Below, in pieces: positions 46,766 to 54,541 of a DNA stretch of 64,000 nt (the stretch's first letter is position 1; each line of letters starts with the position of its first letter). The translations under genes and the position numbers were made by a program. Source of the stretch: Marinobacterium lacunae (lineage in GTDB: Bacteria > Pseudomonadota > Gammaproteobacteria > Pseudomonadales > Balneatricaceae); assembly GCF_000705555.1 (NCBI RefSeq), contig NZ_JMQN01000057.1:248001-312000 (forward strand), in the 5' to 3' direction. Below the pieces are notes generated by a model. It was not told the DNA's origin. It saw only the letters and a program-made list of their open reading frames with translations, and searched no databases.

Positions 46766-47314
46766 ATGCCGTTTTATAAGATATTAAAAAAGCTAGATTA
46801 TATATTGAGCAATGTTGAAGAAAAAATAATATTTACCCTCCTGGCTGGCATGCTGGCAGTCGTTTTCCTAGGAGTACTCAACCGGATCTCCTTGCAAATA
46901 CCAATGTCATGGTCTGAGGAGGTCGCACGTTACCTAATGATTTGGGTCACCTTTATTGGTGCCAGTCTTGGCCTTAAGCGCTCGGTACATATATCAGTTG
47001 ATGCGCTGATACTTTCGACACCGAAATCAGCACAGAGATTTATAAATCTTTTCGGCAACATTATAGGCTTTACATTTTGCATTTTGTTTTTATATATAGG
47101 CATAGAATTTATAGGTCGCATGATAAATTCAGGCCAGCTATCACCAGCGCTTAGAATACCCATTTACTTCGCTTATGCAGCTGTTCCGAGCGGGTTCTTT
47201 TTAATGTCGCTACGTTATTTAGCGAGCGTAATGCAGTTCTTTTTTGATAAAGATAGTACCTCAATTGATTCAAAAACATCAGCATGTTTTGTTGAAGGGA
47301 GTGAAGTCAAATGA
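46766..47314 (+). CDS. dctQ: TRAP transporter small permease DctQ
   Basis: Small membrane subunit of the TRAP carrier, 182 residues with four helices. The conserved SWSEEVARYLMIWVTFIGAS-like segment is present (MSWSEEVARYLMIWVTFIG, about 51-69), followed by GLKRSVHISVDAL. Its stop overlaps the dctM start by four bases (ATGA), giving translational coupling. It is AT-rich like the rest of the operon. Confidence 0.9.
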   Translation: MPFYKILKKLDYILSNVEEKIIFTLLAGMLAVVFLGVLNRISLQIPMSWSEEVARYLMIWVTFIGASLGLKRSVHISVDALILSTPKSAQRFINLFGNIIGFTFCILFLYIGIEFIGRMINSGQLSPALRIPIYFAYAAVPSGFFLMSLRYLASVMQFFFDKDSTSIDSKTSACFVEGSEVK

Positions 47315-48573
47315 CGTCTGCCATGTTTTTGAGCATGCTCGTTCTAGTATTCTTTAATCTACCCCTCGCATTAGCTATTACCTTTGCGTGTATTACGGCT
47401 TTTGTATTTTTTAGTGATATGCCGACGTTTGTTTCTGTTCAGCGCATGTTCACGGGTATTGATTCGTTTCCTCTAATGTCAATTCCGTTCTTTCTCTTGG
47501 CCGGAAAGATAATGGAGAAAGGGGGCGTATCCACTCGCTTGGTTAATCTAGGGGCTAGTATCGTCGGTTCCACCCCAGGTGGTCTGGCCATAATAGCCTT
47601 ACTCGCCAGCATGTTTTTTGCGTCTATTTCCGGCTCTGCTCCAGCGACCGTCGTTGCGATTGGCAGCATAATGGTGCCGGCAATGATAAAAGCGGGCTAC
47701 GACAAGGGCTTCTCCGTCGCACTGATGGCTGTTGGCGGGACAATTGGCGTTATCATACCACCCAGTATCCCCTTTGTTGTTTATGGTATTTCCGCCAACG
47801 TCAGTATAGGTGATCTTTTTATAGCAGGCATAGTACCTGGAATTTTCGTCGGTATTTCGTTGATCGTATATTCGTTCATATACTCTAAGAAGCGGGGCTA
47901 TAGAGGGGGCAATCCAACCAGCTTTTCTAACTTCTTATGCTGCCTAAGAAAGTCCCTACTCGGGCTAGCGATGCCTATAATCATTCTTGGAGGGATCTAC
48001 AGCGGCGTCTTTACACCAACCGAATCCGGCGCCATTGCTTGCGTATATGGATTAGTTATATCCATGTTTGTTTATAAAGAGCTACGCTTTTCTGATCTAA
48101 AAGATGTTTTTGTATCTTCAGGTTTGACTTCATCAATGGTCTTGCTAATCATTGGTGCCGCCAACATTATGGGATGGGTTTTAACGACAGAGCAGTTCCC
48201 GCAGCAAGTTTCCAATTTTATTGCAGGCGCAGGAGCAGATAAAATCTGGCTACTCTTGGCGATCAATGCGGTTCTTCTTTTTATTGGAACCTTTTTGGAA
48301 CTAAATGCCGCTATTATCCTACTGGTACCAATATTTTTGCCGATCCTTGCGAGCGAAGGAGTCAACTTAATACATTTCGGCGTCATCATGATAACCAACC
48401 TCGCGATTGGACTACTTACCCCTCCCCTTGGAGTTAACCTGTTTGTCGCTAAAAGCTTGAGTGATACAACTCTTGCTATCGTAATAAGAAAAGTATTTCC
48501 TCTTCTTTTGGTAATGATAGTTGACCTTCTTCTATTTACATTTCTGCCAAAAATATCGCTTATTTTTGTTTAA
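47311..48573 (+). CDS. dctM: TRAP transporter large permease DctM
   Basis: Main membrane subunit of the TRAP carrier, 420 residues with about 12 helices. It includes the family motifs IPFFLLAGKIMEKGGVSTRL, then GSAPATVVAIGSIMVPAMIK, GVIIPPSIPFVVYG and FTPTESGAIACVYG, and ends with GLLTPPLGVNLFVAKSLS. With DctP and DctQ it drives sodium-coupled uptake of an organic acid. Its message continues, 48 bases on, into an alcohol dehydrogenase gene. Confidence 0.92.
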   Translation: MTSAMFLSMLVLVFFNLPLALAITFACITAFVFFSDMPTFVSVQRMFTGIDSFPLMSIPFFLLAGKIMEKGGVSTRLVNLGASIVGSTPGGLAIIALLASMFFASISGSAPATVVAIGSIMVPAMIKAGYDKGFSVALMAVGGTIGVIIPPSIPFVVYGISANVSIGDLFIAGIVPGIFVGISLIVYSFIYSKKRGYRGGNPTSFSNFLCCLRKSLLGLAMPIIILGGIYSGVFTPTESGAIACVYGLVISMFVYKELRFSDLKDVFVSSGLTSSMVLLIIGAANIMGWVLTTEQFPQQVSNFIAGAGADKIWLLLAINAVLLFIGTFLELNAAIILLVPIFLPILASEGVNLIHFGVIMITNLAIGLLTPPLGVNLFVAKSLSDTTLAIVIRKVFPLLLVMIVDLLLFTFLPKISLIFV

Positions 48574-48621
48574 TAAAATTTAAAAACTAACTTTTGGGCA
48601 TTTCCCCTCAAAGAGGACACT

Positions 48622-49788
48622 ATGTACAACTTTAATTTCTTCTTTCCTACCACACTGAAATCTGGATACGGACTTGCCAAGAAAGCCGGTGAATTGTTAA
48701 AGCCGTATGTCCATAAAAAACTTATGGTCGTTACCGACAAAGGGTTAGTTGATTCAGGTGCCCTGATCGGCTTCTTTGATTCTCTAGACCAAGCCGGGCT
48801 GAAATATGATATCTATCAGGATGTGCAGCCCAACCCGTCCAGTGAAGTAATCGATGATGCAGTAGCGTTTCTCCGGAGTTCAGACTGCGATGCTATCATC
48901 GGTATCGGAGGGGGCAGCAGCATCGATGCGTCCAAAGCCGTAGCCGCAATGGCAACTAACCCCGGCAGTATCCTCGACTATGAGGGGTATGACCGGCTAA
49001 TCAATGATCCCCTGCCGCTTTTCGCGATTCCGACCACCTCAGGGACAGGCAGCGAATGCACCGCGTCAACCGTTGTAACGAACCCGCAGAATAGCTTTAA
49101 AACCGCGATTATCAGCCCGCGGCTGTTCCCGAAACTGGCGATCCTTGATCCCGAGTTAACCATACAGCTCCCACCGGCTATTACCGCATCAACCGGTATG
49201 GACGCGTTGACCCATGCGATTGAATCCTATGTATCCAAACAGGCTAACCCCATTAGCCGTGCCTTAGCGATCGAAGCGATCAGGATGATCGCGCAAAACC
49301 TTAAGAAGGCCTACTTTGTTGGCACCGATGCCAGCGCCCGCGAAAATATGTTGATAGCCTCTTTCCTGGCAGGTTTGGCCTTCTCGCAGTCAAAACTGGG
49401 TAATGTTCACGCCATTTCTCACACGTTTGGCGGTATTTTCAATATCCCTCACGGTGTGGCCAACGCCGCGCTCCTACCCTTTGTTGTGAAGTTCAACATG
49501 GATGCTTGCCCCGAGCTGTTCAAAGATATTGCAGTGGCACTGGGTGAATCCGTGGATGGCCTGGACGACTACAGCGCGGGAAGCAAAACGATCGACGCTA
49601 TAGTCAAGCTTAATGCGGTTATTGGCATCCCGGCTAATGTTCAAGAGTTGGGCGTTAAACTCGATAAGACCCAGCAAATGGTTGAAGACTCCATGCGTAG
49701 CGGCAACGTGCTGGTTAACCCTCGTTTGACCAGAGCCTCCGATATTGAACAGATCATCACCAACGCCTACCACGGCCACCTAGCGTGA
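48622..49788 (+). CDS. Iron-containing alcohol dehydrogenase
   Basis: A 388-residue group III (iron-dependent) alcohol dehydrogenase. NAD-binding GIGGGSSIDASKAVA lies near residues 93-107, and the metal-binding segments are TTSGTGSECTASTV, GMDALTHAIESYVS and the histidines of GNVHAISHTFGGIFNIPHGVAN. It would oxidise a hydroxyl of the imported compound to an aldehyde, which the next gene could oxidise to an acid. The start follows AAAGAGGA. Confidence 0.9.
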   Translation: MYNFNFFFPTTLKSGYGLAKKAGELLKPYVHKKLMVVTDKGLVDSGALIGFFDSLDQAGLKYDIYQDVQPNPSSEVIDDAVAFLRSSDCDAIIGIGGGSSIDASKAVAAMATNPGSILDYEGYDRLINDPLPLFAIPTTSGTGSECTASTVVTNPQNSFKTAIISPRLFPKLAILDPELTIQLPPAITASTGMDALTHAIESYVSKQANPISRALAIEAIRMIAQNLKKAYFVGTDASARENMLIASFLAGLAFSQSKLGNVHAISHTFGGIFNIPHGVANAALLPFVVKFNMDACPELFKDIAVALGESVDGLDDYSAGSKTIDAIVKLNAVIGIPANVQELGVKLDKTQQMVEDSMRSGNVLVNPRLTRASDIEQIITNAYHGHLA

Positions 49789-49827
49789 TGCCTTTGTTGT
49801 TTACTTCTCATTACTTTAGGAAGCCAA

Positions 49828-51405
49828 ATGTCTTTAACAGGTGAAATGCTTATTGGTCAGAGTAGCGTTGCCGGCTCTCGTGACCCCATTCATGCGATCA
49901 ATCCCTCCACTGGTGAACAGTTGGAACCGGGCTACTTAGGAGGCACCGCAGCCGAAGTTGACCGCGCCGCTCAATTGGCCTGGGATGCATTCGATCAGTA
50001 TCGCGAGACCTCGCTGGACGCACGCGCCAGATTTCTGGAAACCATCGCAGGCAACGTTGAAGCACTTGGAGACGAGCTCCTGACCCGCGTAATGGCAGAA
50101 ACCGGGCTCCCCCGTGGCCGAGTAGAGGCCGAGTTGGCGCGAACGTGTAAACAACTGCGCCTGTTTGCTGACGTGGTTCGCAGCGGCGAGTGGTTGGATG
50201 TTCGTATCGATTCCGCCCTCCCCGAGCGTCAGCCAATCCCGCGCGTGGATATGCGATCACGCCAAATCCCACTGGGGCCAGTAGTCGTATTCGGTGCCAG
50301 CAACTTCCCACTGGCATTTTCCGTAGCAGGGGGCGATACCTCATCGGCGTTAGCCGCAGGCTGCCCCGTCATCGTAAAGGCACATTCGGCTCACCCAGGC
50401 ACATCTGAACTTGTTGGTCGGGCTGTTCAGAAAGCGGTTGCCGAGTGCGGCATGCCGGAGGGTGTCTTCTCCGTACTTTTTGGCTCAGGGCGCGAGGTCG
50501 GGGCGAAGCTGGTTGCGGACAACCGTATCAAGGCCGTAGGTTTTACGGGCTCTTTCAGTGGTGGCACCGCACTTATGGCTATCGCACAGCAGCGCAATGA
50601 ACCGATACCGGTCTATGCCGAAATGAGTTCAAGCAACCCTGTGTTCCTGCTTCCCTCAGCGTTGAGCAATCGTGGCGAAGCATTGGCTGATGGATTTGTC
50701 AGCACGCTGACCACTTGTGCAGGCCAGTATTGCACCAGTCCTGGACTGCTCATTGCGGAGAAAGGCCAGGCGCTTAACACCTTTATTACCACGGCTGCGG
50801 CAGCCATCAACCAATCTGCAACTCAGACCATGCTCACGCCGGGTATCTATGATGCATACGAGCATGGCGTAACCGCCTTGTCTGCTAACCCCCGGGTTCG
50901 CACGCTAGCCCACGCCCTAGCATCAGACGCGCCGAACCAGTGCAGGGCAGCTTTGTTTGCAGTATCAGCACGGGACTTCATGGAGGACGACTCACTCCAC
51001 GATGAGGTGTTTGGATCAGCTGCATTGGTAGTCGAGTGCAATGATCAAACTGAAGTTCTCCAGGTAGCCGAGTGTCTGGAGGGCCAGTTGACCGCCACGC
51101 TGCAACTTGATGAAGCGGACTTGGACGCGGCCCGCAAATTGATGCCTATACTAGAGCGTAAGGTTGGGCGTGTGCTGGTTAATGGCTGGCCACCGGGACT
51201 GGAGGTTGGCCATACGACTGTGCATGGCGGCCCCTTCCCTTCGACCTCTGATAGCCGAACCACGTCAGTGGGCAGTGCAGCCATCGTGCGTTTTCTAAGG
51301 CCGGTATGCTATCAAGCAGTACCTGATAACCTGCTGCCGGACGCGTTGAAAGAGCGCAACCCTTTGCAGCTCAAACGCCTTTACGATGGAAAATGGGATC
51401 TCTGA
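49828..51405 (+). CDS. NAD(P)-dependent aldehyde dehydrogenase, ketoglutarate semialdehyde dehydrogenase-like
   Basis: A 525-residue aldehyde dehydrogenase. The long form and motifs PLGPVVVFGASNFPLAFSVA, AGCPVIVKAHSAHPGTSELV, GFTGSFSGGTALM, AEMSSSNPVFLLPSAL and the catalytic cysteine segment TTCAGQYCTSPG match the 2,5-dioxovalerate (alpha-ketoglutarate semialdehyde) dehydrogenase group. Paired with an alcohol dehydrogenase and a TRAP carrier, it suggests stepwise oxidation of a hydroxy acid to a dicarboxylic acid. The true substrate cannot be read from sequence. It begins 40 bases after the dehydrogenase gene. Confidence 0.86.
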   Translation: MSLTGEMLIGQSSVAGSRDPIHAINPSTGEQLEPGYLGGTAAEVDRAAQLAWDAFDQYRETSLDARARFLETIAGNVEALGDELLTRVMAETGLPRGRVEAELARTCKQLRLFADVVRSGEWLDVRIDSALPERQPIPRVDMRSRQIPLGPVVVFGASNFPLAFSVAGGDTSSALAAGCPVIVKAHSAHPGTSELVGRAVQKAVAECGMPEGVFSVLFGSGREVGAKLVADNRIKAVGFTGSFSGGTALMAIAQQRNEPIPVYAEMSSSNPVFLLPSALSNRGEALADGFVSTLTTCAGQYCTSPGLLIAEKGQALNTFITTAAAAINQSATQTMLTPGIYDAYEHGVTALSANPRVRTLAHALASDAPNQCRAALFAVSARDFMEDDSLHDEVFGSAALVVECNDQTEVLQVAECLEGQLTATLQLDEADLDAARKLMPILERKVGRVLVNGWPPGLEVGHTTVHGGPFPSTSDSRTTSVGSAAIVRFLRPVCYQAVPDNLLPDALKERNPLQLKRLYDGKWDL

Positions 51406-51729
51406 TCGGCGCATAAAAGGCGCTCAGCAATCACCCAGGTTTGCATGACAATGCCTACCTGGGTACCCTCGAACATTCTCTGACTTTCACTGATAGATCT
51501 GCTGCGTCTCCAGCAACAACAAGCTATCGCAGCACAACCGCGCAGCAGCTGACCCAGCTGATGCTTATCTTTCCCCTCAAGCAGCATAGCGGAATCTCAT
51601 CTGGGCAGAGGTACTAACTGGGGACTAAGGTTTCACTCAGCAAGCCCGCCACAACACTCTGATAACCTGCCTTCTATATCAATGCCCTCTTGTACCGTTA
51701 TGGCCGGTGCCCTATGGCCACTGCAGCGC
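51406..51729. other. Intergenic region with a possible TetR remnant
   Basis: A 324-base gap between convergent genes. At 51543-51565 the DNA matches the TetR remnant at 43967-43989 in 20 of 23 bases, sharing ACCCAGCTGATGCT exactly; translated it reads QQLTQLML. No gene, promoter or clear terminator was recognised in the rest. Confidence 0.45.
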
Positions 51730-52803
51730 TCACTGATCCAGCCCCCAAAACGTGCCGATAAAGTAGCTGGCGCAGATATGGGCATCGAGAATATATCCGC
51801 CCGGCACACCGCACTGGTCTTCACCAGTGCCCGGATCGACAGGCGCACCATGACCCATCCCGGTGATGAGGTAGGTCTCGATTAATGCGTTGCCCTGATC
51901 ATCCTGATACACCTTATGTGGATAGCCCTTCACGGTGTCTTCAACGTCGGGCGTGGTATCGATACCCTGGACATTGGCCCACTGCTCAAGCAGTTCTCTG
52001 GCAGTGTCCGGGATTACTCGCTTGTCCACTTCGCCCTGCCAGATCGACAGCCTCGGCCAGGGGCCGGTGTGGTCGCTGGCATCACGCACCAGATCGCCCC
52101 ACTCCTGCGGTGATAGATCCTTGATAGGGACGGATCCCGCTCGGTCGGCATCAACGCCGCAGTCGGTTAGCGCTGTGATGGCGTAACGCGCACATTTATA
52201 GGGGATACCGGCGATGATGCCGCCGCCCGCGAAAGTCTCTGGGTAGGTGGCAAGCATGACCGCGGTCATCGCGCCACCCGCCGAGAGGCCGGTCACATAT
52301 ACACGGCGGGTATCCGACTGCTGTTTATTGGCCAGGTGATCGATCATCTGCTTGATGGAGAGCGCTTCCCCTTCCCCGCGGTCAATATCATTGCCCCAGT
52401 CCGTCCACCAGAAGATCCAGTCCAGATAATGGCTGCCGTTAAACCAGTTGAAGCACAGCGAGCTGTTGTTGGTTTTCTGCTGCTCAGGGAGCAGCAGCGC
52501 AAAGCGCCAGCGCTCGGCCAGTTCGACCCAGCCGCTCTCATCGTCATAGGCGGAGGCATTCTGCGTGCAGCCATGCAATGCCACCACCAGCGGGCGACCT
52601 TTCGGCAGGTGATCGGGGATATATTCGTACATGCGCAGATCACCGGGGTTTGAGCCAAAACCGGTCACCTCTGTGAGCGCAGCCGCGCGAGCCGGACTCA
52701 CGCCGGCAAGCAATAGTGCTGTCAGCAACGCCGCTACTAAAGCTTTAAAGCCCGGCTTCTGGATCGCTTTCGCGTTCAAACAAATACCTAATCGATTGTG
52801 CAT
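51730..52803 (-). CDS. Secreted PHB depolymerase-type esterase
   Basis: An exported alpha/beta-hydrolase of 357 residues. A basic N-terminus and hydrophobic stretch (ALVAALLTALLLAGVSPARA, about 22-41) form the signal peptide. The catalytic region has the oxyanion loop PLVVALHGCTQNASAYDDES, the nucleophile elbow GLSAGGAMTAVM (Ser near residue 166) and the terminal GMGHGAPVDPG, which supplies the catalytic histidine. It fits extracellular short-chain polyhydroxyalkanoate depolymerases and feruloyl-esterase relatives. Substrate unproven. It is convergent with the aldehyde dehydrogenase gene. Confidence 0.85.
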   Translation of the reverse strand: MHNRLGICLNAKAIQKPGFKALVAALLTALLLAGVSPARAAALTEVTGFGSNPGDLRMYEYIPDHLPKGRPLVVALHGCTQNASAYDDESGWVELAERWRFALLLPEQQKTNNSSLCFNWFNGSHYLDWIFWWTDWGNDIDRGEGEALSIKQMIDHLANKQQSDTRRVYVTGLSAGGAMTAVMLATYPETFAGGGIIAGIPYKCARYAITALTDCGVDADRAGSVPIKDLSPQEWGDLVRDASDHTGPWPRLSIWQGEVDKRVIPDTARELLEQWANVQGIDTTPDVEDTVKGYPHKVYQDDQGNALIETYLITGMGHGAPVDPGTGEDQCGVPGGYILDAHICASYFIGTFWGLDQ

Positions 52804-52898
52804 GTCCGTCTGCCTTTCAATTATTTTGGCTGTTCATGTATGCCGAGCTGGAACTGTATTAAACGATACTAAAGAAATAGGGGCAGAACCCTATCTAA

Positions 52899-52930
52899 AA
52901 AGTAAGCCTCCACTAATGGAGGCTTACTTT
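52899..52930 (-). terminator. Terminator after the GlcG-like gene
   Basis: A perfect 14-base stem AAAGTAAGCCTCCA / TGGAGGCTTACTTT with a CTAA loop lies 32 bases beyond the GlcG-like stop. On the minus strand it is followed by TTTAGAT, suiting termination in that direction. Confidence 0.78.
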
Positions 52931-52961
52931 GACTGAGTTTCATATGTTACGTGTGTTGTAA

Positions 52962-53393
52962 CTACCCTGCATCCGCAACCAGCCCCGCCGCCTCAATACC
53001 TGATACCGCACATTGCTCATCCACATCCGACAGATCCCCGCTGATACCCACGGCACCGACGATTTCGTTGTCGCTGTTACGGACAAGCACACCACCCGGC
53101 ACAGGTACGATTTTACCCTGCGCCAGCGTATTCAAAGCGGAGATAAACGCCGGGCGGTTCTGTGCGTCCTCGCCCAAGGCGCGGGAGGATTTGCCCATGG
53201 CGACAGCACCCCAGGCTTTGCCGATGGCGACGTCCGGGCGGATCATGCTAGCACCATCCTGACGTTGCAGTGAGATCAGTGTGCCGCTGGCGTCCAGTAT
53301 CGCCACGGTCAGCGGTGCGGTGTTCAGTTCAAGGCTTTTGCCGAATGCGGCGCGGGTGATGGTGATCGAGCTTTCCAGATCGAGTTTGCCCAT
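52962..53393 (-). CDS. GlcG/HbpS family protein (DUF336)
   Basis: A 143-residue protein of the GlcG/HbpS fold. It shows the family pattern TVAILDASGTLISLQRQDGA, DVAIGKAWGAVAMGKSSRAL and VPGGVLVRNSDNEIVGAVGISG. HbpS binds haem, while GlcG was named from the glycolate oxidase operon; neither role is proven here. It lies downstream of the bhc genes on the same strand, separated by a palindromic repeat, and fits the glyoxylate setting of the region. No membrane segment was seen. Confidence 0.85.
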   Translation of the reverse strand: MGKLDLESSITITRAAFGKSLELNTAPLTVAILDASGTLISLQRQDGASMIRPDVAIGKAWGAVAMGKSSRALGEDAQNRPAFISALNTLAQGKIVPVPGGVLVRNSDNEIVGAVGISGDLSDVDEQCAVSGIEAAGLVADAG

Positions 53394-53487
53394 TTTCCAC
53401 TCTCCTATACGAGATTAATTGTATTTATTTGAAACTAGAGTTCGGGTTTAAACGGTACGCAGAACATGAATTCGTTGGGGCACATCG

Positions 53488-53624
53488 AAAAACCGTAGCG
53501 AGCGGCTCGTAGGCAAGGCGCGCGGCGCGCAGGAACCGCAGTGTATGGGGGATACATGAGGATTCCGACCGGGCCGGCGCACCGGCACCGCGCAACGCAG
53601 TCTACGAGTCGCGCAGTAGGTTTT
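53488..53624. repeat. Imperfect palindromic repeat element
   Basis: A GC-rich 137-base block whose ends mirror each other: the left arm (53488-53514; contains GAGCGGCTCGTAGGC) corresponds to the reverse complement of the right arm (53600-53624; contains GTCTACGAGTCGCGC). The middle (GTATGGGGGATAC, then GGGCCGGCGCACCGGC) adds smaller palindromes. The right end abuts the stop codon of the oxaloacetate decarboxylase-like gene. It looks like a dispersed intergenic repeat of the REP/MITE kind; no second copy was noticed in the window. Confidence 0.6.
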
Positions 53625-54471
53625 AGGCCGGATCTAAATAGTCACTACTCAACGCGTTATATTGCTGCTGGCGGGCGAAGCGTCCGATCAGTTGCTTGGC
53701 GTTGTGGTCGCAGTCGATATCGCTGCCGGTATGAAGCTGAAGCAGCGAACGGTATACGGCTTTAACCCCTTCTTCGTAGGCGCGGTGACCGTTGAAGTGA
53801 ATACGCACGCCCTGCTGGCTCATCGCCTCGGTGCTCAGCTCTGACTGGGCGTAGTCGATCAGCATCAGCGGCAGTTCGGTGATGCTGTTCAGCTGCTCCA
53901 ACAGCGCTTTTGATGTCTGCCCGAAAATACAGATGCCATCCACACCGGTACGGCTGTAGGCCGCGACCCGCTCCAGAATCGCCGGCAGCGGTTGCTGGGC
54001 GTGGGTGCGGGCGAACAAGGCCATGCTGCTGTCGTTACGTGCGCTCACGGCGGCCTGCAGTTTGCTGCAGCCCTCTTCAATACTGCTCAGGTTCAGCTCC
54101 GGCTGCTTGTAGCGTCTTGGGATAATCGTGTCTTCGATGGTGATCACGGCGGCACCGGCGTGTTCGAGCTCGGTAACCGTGCGCATCACGTTGAGGGCGT
54201 TGCCGTAGCCATTATCGCCGTCGACGATCACCGGCAGGTTTGAGGCCTGACACACCCGGCGCGCCTGCTCGGCCAACTCGCTTAAGGTGAGCAGGTAGAT
54301 ATCCGGCACGCCAAGTGCCATCAGCGAGGTGACCGAGCCGCCCAGTATGCCGACCGAGAAGCCGATCTCCTGGGCCATGCGTGACGAGAGAGGGTCAAAA
54401 ACCGAGGCGCAGCGTACGCACTGCCGAGTCTCCAGCAGTTCACGCAGGCGCAGTCGTGCAGCAGAACTCAT
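53623..54471 (-). CDS. Oxaloacetate decarboxylase-like enzyme of the isocitrate lyase/PEP mutase superfamily
   Basis: A 282-residue member of the PEP mutase/isocitrate lyase superfamily. VFDPLSSRMAQEIGFSVGILGG, then VIVDGDNGYGNALNVMRTV with the magnesium-binding aspartates, ITIEDTIIPRR and VRIHFNGHRAYEEGVKAVY closely follow the pattern of the Pseudomonas oxaloacetate decarboxylase PA4872. The cysteine of the isocitrate/methylisocitrate lyase signature is absent. It would turn oxaloacetate, the product of the bhc cycle, into pyruvate and CO2. ATG at 54471 starts the conserved MSSAARLRLRELL; earlier starts overlap bhcD. It lies 70 bases downstream of bhcD. Confidence 0.82.
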   Translation of the reverse strand: MSSAARLRLRELLETRQCVRCASVFDPLSSRMAQEIGFSVGILGGSVTSLMALGVPDIYLLTLSELAEQARRVCQASNLPVIVDGDNGYGNALNVMRTVTELEHAGAAVITIEDTIIPRRYKQPELNLSSIEEGCSKLQAAVSARNDSSMALFARTHAQQPLPAILERVAAYSRTGVDGICIFGQTSKALLEQLNSITELPLMLIDYAQSELSTEAMSQQGVRIHFNGHRAYEEGVKAVYRSLLQLHTGSDIDCDHNAKQLIGRFARQQQYNALSSDYLDPA

Positions 54472-54510
54472 GTTCAGTACCTGTTTTAATCGATGGTAAA
54501 GCAGGAAGTG

Positions 54511-54531
54511 CCCCCTCGCCAGGCGAGGGGG
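54511..54531. terminator. Hairpin between bhcD and the oxaloacetate decarboxylase-like gene
   Basis: CCCCCTCG pairs with CGAGGGGG around a five-base loop. There is no T-run on the minus strand, so it is more likely an attenuating or protective hairpin within the operon than a full stop. Confidence 0.45.
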
Positions 54532-54541
54532 ATGTGCGGTG

